A DNA stretch of 64,000 bases from Geodermatophilaceae bacterium NBWT11. GTDB taxonomy: Bacteria > Actinomycetota > Actinomycetes > Mycobacteriales > Geodermatophilaceae. Where the stretch lies: assembly GCA_014218215.1 (NCBI GenBank), contig CP043652.1:3286001-3350000 (forward strand), written 5' to 3'. A program made the translations under genes and the position numbers. Positions 50,572-58,470 of the stretch are shown one piece after another; the first letter of the stretch is position 1, and each line of letters starts with the position of its first letter. The notes beneath the pieces are model-generated. The model worked only from the letters and a program-made list of their open reading frames with translations, was not told where the DNA came from and did no database searches.

Positions 50572-51497
50572 CCCAGGTCGTCGGTGCCGAACGTGTCGCA
50601 CGCGTTCGGGTCGCCGCTCTGGTAGCCGGTGGTGAACCAGCGCTGCCGCTGCTCGGAGGACCCGTGGGTGAACGCGTCCTGGTCCACGGTGCCACCGCCC
50701 AGCTCGGTCTGGATGAAGTCGTCACCGATGCGGCCGGCGGCGTCCAGCGCCCCGTCGATGTCGGCCTGGGTGATCTCGGCGATCAGCGGCTGACCCGACG
50801 CGTCGGGCACGGTCTCCGCGTGGTTCGCCCACGTGCCGGCGTAGCAGTCGGCCTGCAGCTCCAGCCGCACGGTGCCGCTGGTCGGGCCGGTCTCCCCGGG
50901 CTGCACCTGCGCGTTGGTGCCCAGCAGGTTCTGCACGTGGTGGCCGTACTCGTGGGCGATCACGTAGGCGTTGACGAACAACCCGCCCTCGGCGCCGAAC
51001 CGGCTCTGCAGGTCGTCGAAGAACGACAGGTCGATGTACACCAGCTGGTCGGCCGGGCAGTAGAAGGGCCCCGACCCGGAGGTCGCCCCGCCGCACCGGG
51101 TCTGCACCTGGTCGGAGAAGAAGACGGTGTCGGTGCGGACGTAGCCCTCCAGCGTCTGCTCCCAGTAGTCCTGGATCGAGTCGATGTTGGCCGCGGTGGC
51201 GCAGTCGACCGAGGAGTTGGCGTCCGCGCCGTCCTGGCAGGCCGCCTCGAGGTCGGTGTTGTCGGCGGTCTGGCCCTGCTGCAGGCCCCCGAGCACGTCG
51301 GACAGCCCGGCGGACGACCCGCCCCCGCCTCCCCCGCCGCCGCCGAGGACCTGGAACAGCACGACCACGATCAGCCCCACGACGCCCAGCCCGCCACCGC
51401 CGACGGCCAGCCCGCGGCCACCGCCCCGACCACCGCCGCCACCGCGGCGGTCCTGCACGCCGGACGTGTCGACGTCGGCACCCTCGCGGTACCTCAT
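50568..51497 (-). CDS. neutral zinc metallopeptidase (YpfJ-like)
   Basis: The 309-residue protein has a short cytoplasmic Gly/Arg-rich N-terminus, one membrane helix (GVVGLIVVVLFQVLGG), a Gly-rich linker and an extracytoplasmic peptidase domain. The zinc motif H-E-x-x-H is in VIAHEYGHHVQNLLG, with LELQADCYAGTWANHAE supplying the third ligand. Conserved FFSDQVQTRCGGATSGSGPF and CPADQLVYIDLSFF segments mark the PF04228 family. It overlaps the SIMPL gene upstream by four bases. The substrate is unknown. Confidence 0.92.
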   Translation of the reverse strand: MRYREGADVDTSGVQDRRGGGGGRGGGRGLAVGGGGLGVVGLIVVVLFQVLGGGGGGGGGSSAGLSDVLGGLQQGQTADNTDLEAACQDGADANSSVDCATAANIDSIQDYWEQTLEGYVRTDTVFFSDQVQTRCGGATSGSGPFYCPADQLVYIDLSFFDDLQSRFGAEGGLFVNAYVIAHEYGHHVQNLLGTNAQVQPGETGPTSGTVRLELQADCYAGTWANHAETVPDASGQPLIAEITQADIDGALDAAGRIGDDFIQTELGGGTVDQDAFTHGSSEQRQRWFTTGYQSGDPNACDTFGTDDLG

Positions 51498-52156
51498 GCC
51501 AGTGCGTCCAGGTCGGGCGGCGAGAGGGTGAACACGGCCTCGACGGCGCCGTGCACCTCCTGCAGCGCGGGCTCGAGGTCCAGCTCGGGTGCCGCGGCGG
51601 CGGCACCACGCATCCGTGCGCCCCCGGCGGCGAAGGCCATCGGCGCCATCGCCCCGGTGCCCACGTCGCGCAGCTCGACGAGACCGGTGACGCTGCTGCC
51701 GACGGCGGCGGCGTACCCGCGGGCCCTGCTCAGGGCCTCGCTGATCGCCTCGGTGCGGGCCTGCCCGTACTCGGGGGCGTCCCGGTCCAGCCGCCAGCTC
51801 GGGCCCCACAGCGAGCAGCCCTCGAGACCGGCCGCGGCGACCGCCACCTCGCCGACCCGGTCGACGTCGTCGATCCGCACCTGGGTGGTCACGCTCGCGA
51901 CGTACCCGGTGACGCGGTTCTTCTCGGCGAGCTCGGGACGTACCGACACCCCGGCGGTCGAGTGCCGGGTCACCCGGTCGCTGAACCGCTGGAGCAGCTC
52001 GGTCACCTGCTGCTGGTGCTCGCCCAGCTGGGCCAGTGCGCGGTCCTGCCGGCGGTCGCGGCCGGTGGCGGTGATGCTCAGGGTGGCGTGCGAGGGCGGC
52101 ACCCGGAGGGTGACCTCGCCGCGCACGACCACCCGGGGGGTGGGGCTGGGTTCCAA
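51494..52156 (-). CDS. SIMPL-domain protein
   Basis: The 220-residue product fits the SIMPL/DUF541 family: VVVRGEVTLRVPPSHATLSITATGRDR, then SVRPELAEKNRVTGYVASVTTQVRI and ARTEAISEALSRARGYAAAVG. No signal peptide is visible. The family is poorly characterised. It precedes the metallopeptidase with an ATGA overlap. Upstream, 52157-52317 has no gene. Confidence 0.82.
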   Translation of the reverse strand: MEPSPTPRVVVRGEVTLRVPPSHATLSITATGRDRRQDRALAQLGEHQQQVTELLQRFSDRVTRHSTAGVSVRPELAEKNRVTGYVASVTTQVRIDDVDRVGEVAVAAAGLEGCSLWGPSWRLDRDAPEYGQARTEAISEALSRARGYAAAVGSSVTGLVELRDVGTGAMAPMAFAAGGARMRGAAAAAPELDLEPALQEVHGAVEAVFTLSPPDLDALA

Positions 52157-52317
52157 GGTTCCTCCTCCTGCTGTGCCGACACCGGATCGTCCCGCCTGCC
52201 GGCCCGGCCCGCTCGACGGGCCCCCTCAGGTCACGGGTCGGTGACGCTCTCCCGGTCGTGACGGGCCTGTGACCCGCCGGTGACAGGCTGCGCTCTCACC
52301 CGGTGGGAGGAGCAGCG

Positions 52318-52485
52318 ATGGCGCTGGCAGAGGGCAGGTTCGTCACCCTCGCGGTCCTCGGCGTGGTCTGCCTGCTGGGTGCGGTGCTCACCTCGTGGCT
52401 GCTGGGGCAGCCCTCGATGCTGGTGTTCGGGGTCGTCTTCGCCGGGCTGGTGCTGGTCAGCCTGATCCGGCCACCGAACGACTGA
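52318..52485 (+). CDS. small two-helix membrane protein
   Basis: The 55-residue protein starts MALAEGRF and has two hydrophobic segments (VTLAVLGVVCLLGAVLTSWLL and SMLVFGVVFAGLVLVSLI), ending in RPPND. The ATG at 52318 follows GGAGGAG by five bases, a strong ribosome-binding site that makes this a credible gene despite its size. No family is recognised. It is convergent with the HerA-like ATPase gene. Confidence 0.65.
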   Translation: MALAEGRFVTLAVLGVVCLLGAVLTSWLLGQPSMLVFGVVFAGLVLVSLIRPPND

Positions 52486-52503
52486 CCCGACGACCGACCC
52501 GGG

Positions 52504-54144
52504 TCAGCGCCGCCGGCGGGTGCCGAAGACGCCGCGGGTGATCTCCCGGCCCAGCGCCGAGGCGGCCGACCGGGTGAACGACCGGAACGCCGAGGAGCCC
52601 AACACGCGGCTCACCAGGTCCGGCTCGGGCTCGGGGGCGCGCTCCCGGCGGCGGGGTGCCGGCTCGGCGCGCCCGAGGTCGGGCTCGCGCCAGCTGTCCG
52701 GCTCGGGGGCGGACCGCGGTGCGGGTGCCGGGGCCGGGGGAGCGGGCGGCGGGGCGAGCCGGGCGGCGAGCTGCTCGTAGGCCGACTCCCGGTCCACCGC
52801 GGTGGCGTACTTCGCGTGCAGCGGGGACGACGCCACGGCCTGTTGCTGGACGGCCGGGTCGATCTGGCCCATGAAGGAGCGCGGCGCCCGGACCATCGTC
52901 CAGGCGACCGGGGTCGGGGCGCCGCGCTCGGAGAGCACGGTGACCACCGCTTCGCCGGTGCCCAGCGACGTGAGCGTCTCGGCGACGTCGTAGGCCTCCG
53001 ACGTCGGGTAGGTCTTCACCGTCTTCTTCAGCGCGGTCGCGTCGTCGGGGGTGAAGACCCGCAGCGCGTGCTGCACCCGGTTGCCGAGCTGCCCGAGCAC
53101 CGGGGTGGGCACGTCGGTCGGGTTCTGGGTCACGAAGAAGACCCCGACGCCCTTGGACCGGATCAGCCGCACGGTCTGGGTGACCGACTCCAGGAAGGCC
53201 TTGCTGGAGTCGGTGAAGAGCAGGTGCGCCTCGTCGAAGAAGAAGACCAGCTTCGGCTTGTCCACGTCCCCGACCTCGGGCAGCTCCTCGAACAGGTCGG
53301 CCAGCAGCCACATGAGGAAGGTGGAGAACAGCGCCGGGCGGTCCTGCACCTCGGTGAGCTCGACGGAGCTGATCACCCCGCGGCCGTCGGGGGCGGTGCG
53401 GATCAGGTCGGTGGTCTCCCACTCGGGCTCACCGAAGAAGACGTCGCCGCCCAGGTCGTCCAGGGCGATCAGGTTGCGCAGGATCACCCCGGCGGTGGCC
53501 TTGCTCAACCCGCCCAGGCCCTGCAGGTCGGCCTTGCCCTCGGGGCTGATCAGCCAGGAGATGACCGCGCGGAGGTCCTTGAGGTCCAGCAGCGGCAGGC
53601 CGGCCTGGTCGGCGTAGTGGAACACCAGGCCCAGCGAGCTCTCCTGGGTGGCGTTGAGGTCCATCACCTTGGCCAGCAGCACCGGGCCGAAGTCGGTGAT
53701 CGTCGAGCGCACCGGCACCCCGGTGCCCAGCCCGCCCAGCGCCAGGAACTCGACGGGGAACCCGGTGGGCGTCCACGCGTCGGCGGTGTCGGTGGCCCGC
53801 TGGGTGACCCGGTCGCTGGTCGCGCCGGGCTGGGCGAGGCCGGTCAGGTCGCCCTTGACGTCGGCGAGCACCACCGGCACGCCCTGTGCCGAGAGCTGTT
53901 CGGCCAGCAGCTGCAGGGTCTTGGTCTTGCCGGTGCCGGTGGCCCCGGCGATGAGGCCGTGCCGGTTCATCATCGACAGCGGCACCCGCACCTGGGCGCC
54001 GGGGTGCGGCTTCCCGCCGTGCACCACGGCGCCGAACTCCAGGGCCGGACCGGTGAACGCGTAGCCCGCGGCGATCTCCGCCGCGACCGGGTCCACCCCC
54101 TCGGTGGGGGACGGGTCGGTCGGGGGCTGCTGCGGTGCGGTCAC
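52504..54144 (-). CDS. HerA-like ATPase (DUF853 family)
   Basis: The 546-residue ATPase has Walker A GATGTGKTKTLQLLAEQL at about residue 68, VVLADVKGDLTGLA and Walker B KPKLVFFFDEAHLLF. It also has the sensor FFVTQNPTDVPTPVLGQLGNRVQHALR and the conserved VISSVELTEVQDRPALFSTFLMWLLADLF. DUF853 proteins resemble the HerA/FtsK DNA translocases, but their role is unknown. The C-terminal 90 residues are a Pro/Ala/Arg-rich tail ending in a basic RREITRGVFGTRRRR-type stretch, possibly DNA-binding. Confidence 0.9.
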   Translation of the reverse strand: MTAPQQPPTDPSPTEGVDPVAAEIAAGYAFTGPALEFGAVVHGGKPHPGAQVRVPLSMMNRHGLIAGATGTGKTKTLQLLAEQLSAQGVPVVLADVKGDLTGLAQPGATSDRVTQRATDTADAWTPTGFPVEFLALGGLGTGVPVRSTITDFGPVLLAKVMDLNATQESSLGLVFHYADQAGLPLLDLKDLRAVISWLISPEGKADLQGLGGLSKATAGVILRNLIALDDLGGDVFFGEPEWETTDLIRTAPDGRGVISSVELTEVQDRPALFSTFLMWLLADLFEELPEVGDVDKPKLVFFFDEAHLLFTDSSKAFLESVTQTVRLIRSKGVGVFFVTQNPTDVPTPVLGQLGNRVQHALRVFTPDDATALKKTVKTYPTSEAYDVAETLTSLGTGEAVVTVLSERGAPTPVAWTMVRAPRSFMGQIDPAVQQQAVASSPLHAKYATAVDRESAYEQLAARLAPPPAPPAPAPAPRSAPEPDSWREPDLGRAEPAPRRRERAPEPEPDLVSRVLGSSAFRSFTRSAASALGREITRGVFGTRRRR

Positions 54145-54181
54145 GTCGTCGTCCGGCCCTGGTCGTCCGTCGTCGACCGGG

Positions 54182-54634
54182 TCAGCCCTGGTCGCGCACG
54201 ACGCGGTCGACCTCGGGCGTGGGCGAGGGAGCCGGCGGGGCGAACCCGGCGCTGGACGGCGAGGTCGACTGGACCCCGGCGGCCTCGGCGGCGGTGCGGT
54301 CGACCTCGGGGGTGGCCGAGGGGTCCGGCGGGGTGTCCGTCGGCAGGGTGGTCGTGGGCGCGGTCTCGACCGGGGTGGGCACGCTGCTCAGCGGCGAACC
54401 CGGGGCGGACGTGCCGGTCGCGTCCTCGTGCCTGGGGACGGCGCCCTTGGCCTTGCTCGCGGCCTGGTCGATCTGTGCGGCCTTGTCCGGGAACTTGTCC
54501 TTGGCGAACTGCCCGGCCTTGTCGACCGCGCCCTCGATCTTGCCGGCGTTGTCCTTCACCGCGGTCTCGAGCTTCTCGGCGCTGTCGCTGAGTGCCTGCT
54601 GCGCCTGCTTGGCGATCTTGCCGAAGTCCACCAT
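54182..54634 (-). CDS. MT0933-like antitoxin-family protein with a long Pro/Thr tail
   Basis: Residues 1-65 form an amphipathic Lys/Ala/Asp-rich helical repeat (FGKIAKQAQQALSDSAEKLE, VDKAGQFAKDKFPDKAAQID), like the Rv0909/MT0933 antitoxin family (PF14013). Residues 70-150 are a low-complexity Pro/Thr/Ser tail containing two related units (TPEVDRTAAEAAG and TPEVDRVVRD). No partner toxin gene is adjacent, so a toxin-antitoxin role is doubtful. The ATG at 54634 is preceded by GAGGAG. It lies 37 bp upstream of the HerA-like gene. Confidence 0.7.
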   Translation of the reverse strand: MVDFGKIAKQAQQALSDSAEKLETAVKDNAGKIEGAVDKAGQFAKDKFPDKAAQIDQAASKAKGAVPRHEDATGTSAPGSPLSSVPTPVETAPTTTLPTDTPPDPSATPEVDRTAAEAAGVQSTSPSSAGFAPPAPSPTPEVDRVVRDQG

Positions 54635-54749
54635 GTCGCGCTCCTCCACTCGTCGGGCTGTCCGGCCTCAGCCTGCCGGTCCCGGGGAAGACCGACAACA
54701 GCGGGAGGGGCTGGCCCCCGATGTCGGTGGGGTCGGTCAGGATGCCCGC

Positions 54750-54974
54750 ATGAGCGAGAAGGTGCAGGGGCCGGCGAGCTACTTCCCGTCGATCGAGGCC
54801 AAGCACGGCAGACCGATCGCGGAGTGGCAGGGGCTGGTCCGGGAGCGGCGGGCAGCCGAGCCCGGGATCAGGCACATGGCGCTGGTCGCCTGGCTCAAGG
54901 CCGAGCACGGGATGGGCCACGGGCACGCGAACGCCCTGGTCGCGCACACCCTCGCTGAGGACACCGCCGGCTGA
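54750..54974 (+). CDS. DUF4287 family protein
   Basis: The 74-residue protein has the DUF4287 pattern: GPASYFPSIEAKHGRPIAEW, then HMALVAWLKAEHGMGHGHANALVAH. It is a small helical domain of unknown function. The ATG at 54750 gives MSEKVQ. It ends four bases before the start of the DUF4184 gene, with which it forms an operon. Confidence 0.85.
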   Translation: MSEKVQGPASYFPSIEAKHGRPIAEWQGLVRERRAAEPGIRHMALVAWLKAEHGMGHGHANALVAHTLAEDTAG

Positions 54975-54978
54975 GCCC

Positions 54979-55701
54979 GTGCCCTTCACGCTGAGCCACC
55001 CCGCCGCCGTCCTGCCGTTCCTGCGCACCGGTCTGCCGGCGTCGGCGCTGGTGGCCGGCAGCACGGTGCCCGACCTGCCGTACTACCTGCCCGTCGACCT
55101 CGGCGTGCGCACGCACACCGCGCCGGCCCTGGTGACCGTCGACCTGGCGGGCGGGTTGCTGCTGTGGGCGCTGTGGCACGGGGTGCTGGCCGCGCCGGTG
55201 GTGGCCGGTGCCCCGGCCGCGCTGCGGGCCCGGCTGGGCGCGGTGCGGACCGGGCTGCCGGTGGCCGGTCCCCGCGGGGCCGCCGGGGTGGTGGGCGGGG
55301 TGCTGCTGGGCGCCGGCACGCACGTGCTCTGGGACGAGTTCACCCACCCCGGCCGCTGGGGCACCCGACACCTGGCGTTCCTGGCCGACGACGCGGGTGG
55401 GCGCCCGGGGTGGAGCTGGGCCCAGGAGACGAGCAGCCTGATCGGCGGGCTCGTCGTCCTGGGCTGGCTGGTGCTCTGGTGGCGGCGCGCGCCGGTCCGT
55501 CCGGTGCCGGCGCGGCGCCCGTGGGCCTGGCTGCTGGTGGCCGCGATCGCGGTGGTGGCCGGTGCGGCCGGAGCCGTGGGTCAGCCCGACCTGCGCAGCG
55601 TGGCGGTGCTGGCCGCCTTCACCGGCGGGACGGCCGCGCTGGTCACCACGGTCGTGCTGGCCCTGGGCTGGCACGTCCGGCGGCGAATCAGCTCCGGGTG
55701 A
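54979..55701 (+). CDS. DUF4184 family membrane protein
   Basis: The 240-residue protein begins MPFTLSHPAAVLPFL, the diagnostic start of DUF4184, followed by AGSTVPDLPYYLP. It has a conserved TH-x-L-W-D-E-F-THPGRWG segment with histidine and aspartate residues in membrane-adjacent positions. About six hydrophobic helices are present. The fold resembles membrane-bound metal-dependent hydrolases, but no activity is known. The start is GTG at 54979. Its end overlaps the convergent small gene by 14 bp. Confidence 0.87.
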   Translation: MPFTLSHPAAVLPFLRTGLPASALVAGSTVPDLPYYLPVDLGVRTHTAPALVTVDLAGGLLLWALWHGVLAAPVVAGAPAALRARLGAVRTGLPVAGPRGAAGVVGGVLLGAGTHVLWDEFTHPGRWGTRHLAFLADDAGGRPGWSWAQETSSLIGGLVVLGWLVLWWRRAPVRPVPARRPWAWLLVAAIAVVAGAAGAVGQPDLRSVAVLAAFTGGTAALVTTVVLALGWHVRRRISSG

Positions 55702-56044
55702 GCGCCCGCTCGATGCGCTCGGCGGTGGCCCGGGCGTCGGGGGCGCCGAGCACGAGGCGGGCGTAGCGCTGCCCGGCCAGCTCGACCACCACCGGCTCCA
55801 GGGAGGCGCGCAGGTTCCAGAACACCCGCTCGCCGCCGCGGAAGTACGTGCCCGCCGTGATGACGCGGGGGAGGTGGGTGCCCGGCGCCCGGAGGCCGGC
55901 GGGCTCCCGGCTCATGCCGGGGTCGGCGGTGGCGCCGCGGACGGCACCCAGCGGGACGGCGATCCGGCGCTTGAGGGCCCAGACCCGGTCCCAGCCGTGC
56001 AGGGTCACCACGAGCTGGTCGGTGGTCACGTCGATCTCGGTCAT
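55688..56044 (-). CDS. conserved actinobacterial protein of unknown function
   Basis: The 118-residue product has a beta-rich N-terminus (DVTTDQLVVTLHGWDRVWALKRRIAVPL). It continues with GLRAPGTHLPRVITAGTYFRGGERVFWNLR, a pattern that I associate with a PH-like family common in actinobacteria. It contains no catalytic motif. The ATG at 56044 overlaps the stop of the TetR-type gene (ATGA), so the two are coupled. Confidence 0.75.
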   Translation of the reverse strand: MTEIDVTTDQLVVTLHGWDRVWALKRRIAVPLGAVRGATADPGMSREPAGLRAPGTHLPRVITAGTYFRGGERVFWNLRASLEPVVVELAGQRYARLVLGAPDARATAERIERALTRS

Positions 56045-56418
56045 GGTTCCTCCGGTCGTCGGGTGGCGTGCGCGATCAGCTCCCGGCCCAGCAGGCCGGG
56101 CAGGTCGTCGGTGGTGGGGCGCAGCCGGTCGAACCCGGCGGAGACCAGGACGGCGACGTCGTCGTCGACCGGTGCTCGTTCCACCGCGGCGCGCAGCAGG
56201 AGGGTGAGGTCGTCGTCCGGCAGGGCCTGCACGTGGTCGCCGAGCACCCGCAGGTACAGCGCCCGCTTGCTGCCGAAGGCCGCGTAGAGCGAGCCCCGCT
56301 GGATCCCGAGGGCGGTCACCAGGTCGTCGACGCTGGTGCCCTCGTAGCCCCGGGCGGCGAACACGGCGGCCGCGGCACGCACGGCGACCGCCTCGTCGAA
56401 GCTGCGGGGGCGGGCCAT
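56041..56418 (-). CDS. short TetR-family regulator
   Basis: The 125-residue protein has a clear TetR helix-turn-helix (AAVFAARGYEGTSVDDLVTALGIQRGSLYAAFGSKRALYLRVL). Its effector domain is only about 70 residues, much shorter than the usual 130-150. The C-terminus may be naturally short or truncated by fusion of the frame with the next gene. It is coupled by ATGA to the PH-like gene and begins at 56418, ten bases after the XRE gene stop. Confidence 0.82.
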   Translation of the reverse strand: MARPRSFDEAVAVRAAAAVFAARGYEGTSVDDLVTALGIQRGSLYAAFGSKRALYLRVLGDHVQALPDDDLTLLLRAAVERAPVDDDVAVLVSAGFDRLRPTTDDLPGLLGRELIAHATRRPEEP

Positions 56419-56427
56419 GCACCCACC

Positions 56428-56655
56428 CTAGCCCAGTTCTTGACCGATCGTTCCAGAAACCAGCTCGTCCGGGTGGAAGAGGCTCTCGATGGGCCGCTCG
56501 AACAGCGCGGAGATGCGGAAGGCCAGCGGCAGGCTGGGGTCGTAGCGCCCGGTCTCCAGCGCGTTCACGGTCTGCCGGGAGACCCCGAGGGCGTCGGCGA
56601 GCGCGGCCTGGCTCCAGCCGCGCTCCTCGCGGAGTGGTCGCAGCGAGTTCCTCAC
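56428..56655 (-). CDS. XRE-family helix-turn-helix regulator
   Basis: The 75-residue protein is a single XRE domain (LRPLREERGWSQAALADALGVSRQTVNALETGRYDPSLPLAFRIS) with a short tail containing IESLFHPDE. It matches the small YozG/SinR-like regulators encoded next to membrane proteins. It overlaps the upstream membrane gene by four bases. Two inverted repeats in the promoter of that gene are probable operators, so autoregulation is likely. Confidence 0.88.
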   Translation of the reverse strand: MRNSLRPLREERGWSQAALADALGVSRQTVNALETGRYDPSLPLAFRISALFERPIESLFHPDELVSGTIGQELG

Positions 56656-57068
56656 CGGGCGTTCAGCACCCCGGTCGCGACGGCCCAGCCGGCCATCCCC
56701 GCGGCGAAGACGAACCAGGGCGCCAGGAGCAGGGCCACGCCGGCCACGGCCAGCATCCCGAGCACGACGGCGGCGAGCATGGCGACGGCGAAGCCCACCG
56801 CCAGTCCGCGCAGCAGGACGAGCTGCTCGTACTCGTCGACCCGGCGCAGGTGGCGCAGCACCGCCCAGCCGATCCAGATCGCGGGCAGCACCGGCAGGAG
56901 CGCCCAGCCGAAGCGGGCGGGCGAGTCGCCGTCCAGGTCGCCGAACGCGCCGACCAGCCCGATCACCACGACGTAGCCGACCACCCCGGGCAGGAAGTCA
57001 CGCAGGTAAGCGGTGGCGCGGGAGCGGTCGCCGGCGCTGCGGCGCGGGGTGTCAAGGTCGCTTGTCAT
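56652..57068 (-). CDS. membrane protein coupled to an XRE regulator
   Basis: The 138-residue protein has about four hydrophobic segments (FLPGVVGYVVVIGLVGAFG; FGWALLPVLPAIWIGWAVLRHL; two more in the C-terminal half) and a conserved RRVDEYEQLVLLRG loop between them. This loop is typical of small membrane proteins encoded with XRE regulators of the YozG type. The ATG at 57068 overlaps one operator. It has its own promoter with TTGACA (57098-57103) and CACGGT at a 17-bp spacing, giving a leaderless or nearly leaderless mRNA. Confidence 0.8.
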   Translation of the reverse strand: MTSDLDTPRRSAGDRSRATAYLRDFLPGVVGYVVVIGLVGAFGDLDGDSPARFGWALLPVLPAIWIGWAVLRHLRRVDEYEQLVLLRGLAVGFAVAMLAAVVLGMLAVAGVALLLAPWFVFAAGMAGWAVATGVLNAR

Positions 57069-57115
57069 GCCCCCACCGTGTCCCGGGCGGCGCTCGGTGT
57101 CAAGCGTCCTTGACA
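57050..57115. promoter_or_regulatory. promoter and two inverted-repeat operators
   Basis: A perfect repeat, TGTCAAG-CGTC-CTTGACA, lies at 57098-57115. A copy with one mismatch, TGTCAAG-GTCG-CTTGTCA, lies at 57050-57067 and ends on the start codon of the leftward membrane gene. Their centres are 48 bp apart. The upstream repeat contains the -35 hexamer of the leftward gene. The XRE protein encoded next to it is the likely ligand. Confidence 0.6.
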
Positions 57116-57137
57116 GGCAGGTCGCGCCGCGGGGTCC

Positions 57138-57143
57138 TAGGGT
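57138..57143 (+). promoter_or_regulatory. -10 element of a probable leaderless promoter
   Basis: TAGGGT is followed after six bases by the ATG at 57150 of the Ddn-type gene. The distance fits transcription starting at or very near the A of ATG, as in many actinobacterial leaderless genes. Confidence 0.5.
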
Positions 57144-57149
57144 CGGGGC

Positions 57150-57596
57150 ATGCCACTGGAAGGCGAGTACGAGCCCAGCCCCGAGAAGTGGGTCCGCGAC
57201 CAGGTCGAGACCTACGAGCGCACCGGCGGCCGGGAGGCCAACACCCTCCCGAACCGCCCCGAGCCCGTCGTCGTGTTCACCACGCGTGGGGCCAAGAGCG
57301 GCAAGGTCCGCAAGAACCCGTTGATGAAGGTCGAGCACGACGGCGTCTACGCGATGGTCGCCAGCCAGGGCGGGGCGCCCAAGCACCCCACCTGGTACTT
57401 CAACCTCAAGGCCCACCCCGACCAGGTGACCGTCCAGGACGGCGAGCAGGTGTGGGACGGCCAGGCCCGCGAGATCAGCGGGGAGGAGAAGGCGGTCTGG
57501 TGGGAGCGCGCCGTCGCGGCCTTCCCCGACTACGCCGACTACCAGCGCAAGACCGACCGGGAGATCCCGGTCGTGCTCGTGGAGCCCCGGGCCTGA
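57150..57596 (+). CDS. Ddn-type deazaflavin (F420)-dependent nitroreductase family protein
   Basis: The 148-residue split-barrel protein has the family core VVVFTTRGAKSGKVRKNPLMKVEHDGVYAMVASQGGAPKHPTWYFNLKAHPD. It aligns with Ddn (Rv3547) and related F420H2-dependent quinone reductases. The K-x-x-x-x-P-L and A-P-x-x-P-x-W-x-x-N-L patterns bind F420. Its true substrate is probably a quinone. Its stop overlaps the next gene in a CTGA sequence. Confidence 0.92.
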   Translation: MPLEGEYEPSPEKWVRDQVETYERTGGREANTLPNRPEPVVVFTTRGAKSGKVRKNPLMKVEHDGVYAMVASQGGAPKHPTWYFNLKAHPDQVTVQDGEQVWDGQAREISGEEKAVWWERAVAAFPDYADYQRKTDREIPVVLVEPRA

Positions 57597-58429
57597 GCGG
57601 CGACGGGCGGGTCGTCGTCGTCACCGGTGCCTCCGACGGCATCGGCGCGGCGGCGGCCCGCCGGCTGCACCGCGACGGCGCGCACGTCGTCGTGGTCGGC
57701 CGCTCCCCGGAGAAGACCGCCGCGGTGGCCGCCGAGCTGCCCGGTTCCGAACCGCTGACCGCGGACTTCGCCCGGTTGGACGACGTCCGCGCGCTCGCGG
57801 CGGCCATCGCCGCACGGCACCCCCGGGTCGACGTGCTCTGCAACAACGCGGGCGCGTCCTTCGGCAGGCGCCGGCTCACCGTGGACGGCCACGAGACCAC
57901 GTTCCAGGTCGACCACCTCGCCGGTTACCTGCTCACCCGGCTGCTCGAGCCCCAGCTGCGCGCCGCTCGCGGGAGGGTGGTGCACACGGCCTCGTTCATG
58001 CACCGCTTCGGCTGGGTCCCGCGCGGCCGGCTGGCCCGGGCGTACGAGTCGCGCCCGCCGTACGTGGCCAACCGCGCCTACGCCAAGGCCAAGTTCGCCA
58101 ACGTGCTCACCACCCGGGAGCTCGCCCGCCGGTGGGCCCCGGACGTGAGCAGCACCTGCTACGACCCCGGCGCGGTGGCCAGCTCCTTCGGGGTCGCCTC
58201 GGGCGGTGTCGTCGGGCTGACGTTCCGCACCCCGCTGACCGCGTTCTTCCGCACCCCGGCGCACGGTGCGGACACCATGGTCTGGCTGGCCACCGCCCCC
58301 GAGGGCTGGCGCAACGGCGGCTACCACGTCGACCGCTCGATCGGCCTGACCCTGCTCGCCGCGAAGGACGACCGCCGCGCCCGCGAGCTCTGGGACCTCT
58401 CCGCCGACCTCGTGGGCCTCGCCCCCTGA
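57593..58429 (+). CDS. short-chain dehydrogenase, probable CTG start
   Basis: The 278-residue SDR has RVVVVTGASDGIGAAAARRLHRDG, the DVLCNNAGASFG segment and Y-x-x-x-K in NRAYAKAKFANVL, like retinol-dehydrogenase-type SDRs. No ATG, GTG or TTG lies near the beginning of the domain. The codon seven residues before the RVVVVTG motif is CTG at 57593, placed in a CTGA overlap with the previous stop and eight bases after GGAG. A GTG about 30 codons further up would add a sequence that belongs to the overlapping gene. The CTG start is therefore favoured. It is coupled to the Ddn-type gene. Confidence 0.82.
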   Translation: MSGDGRVVVVTGASDGIGAAAARRLHRDGAHVVVVGRSPEKTAAVAAELPGSEPLTADFARLDDVRALAAAIAARHPRVDVLCNNAGASFGRRRLTVDGHETTFQVDHLAGYLLTRLLEPQLRAARGRVVHTASFMHRFGWVPRGRLARAYESRPPYVANRAYAKAKFANVLTTRELARRWAPDVSSTCYDPGAVASSFGVASGGVVGLTFRTPLTAFFRTPAHGADTMVWLATAPEGWRNGGYHVDRSIGLTLLAAKDDRRARELWDLSADLVGLAP

Positions 58430-58449
58430 CGAGAAGCGCCCTTCTCGTC
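58428..58449. terminator. palindromic repeat acting as terminator
   Basis: The perfect 9-bp arms GACGAGAAG and CTTCTCGTC with spacer CGCC begin within the stop codon of the SDR. The same palindrome, with one change, occurs inside the kinase gene at 45728-45749. Here it can serve as an intrinsic terminator. TAGGTT at 58459-58464, six bases before the next ATG, follows it as a probable leaderless promoter. Confidence 0.55.
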
Positions 58450-58470
58450 GGTCGCGGCTAGGTTCTGCCC

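Noticed and set aside
54182-54974. A toxin-antitoxin pair formed by the MT0933-like gene and DUF4287
   Set aside because: The genes are divergent, and DUF4287 is not a known toxin. The antitoxin-like helix repeat alone does not establish a system.
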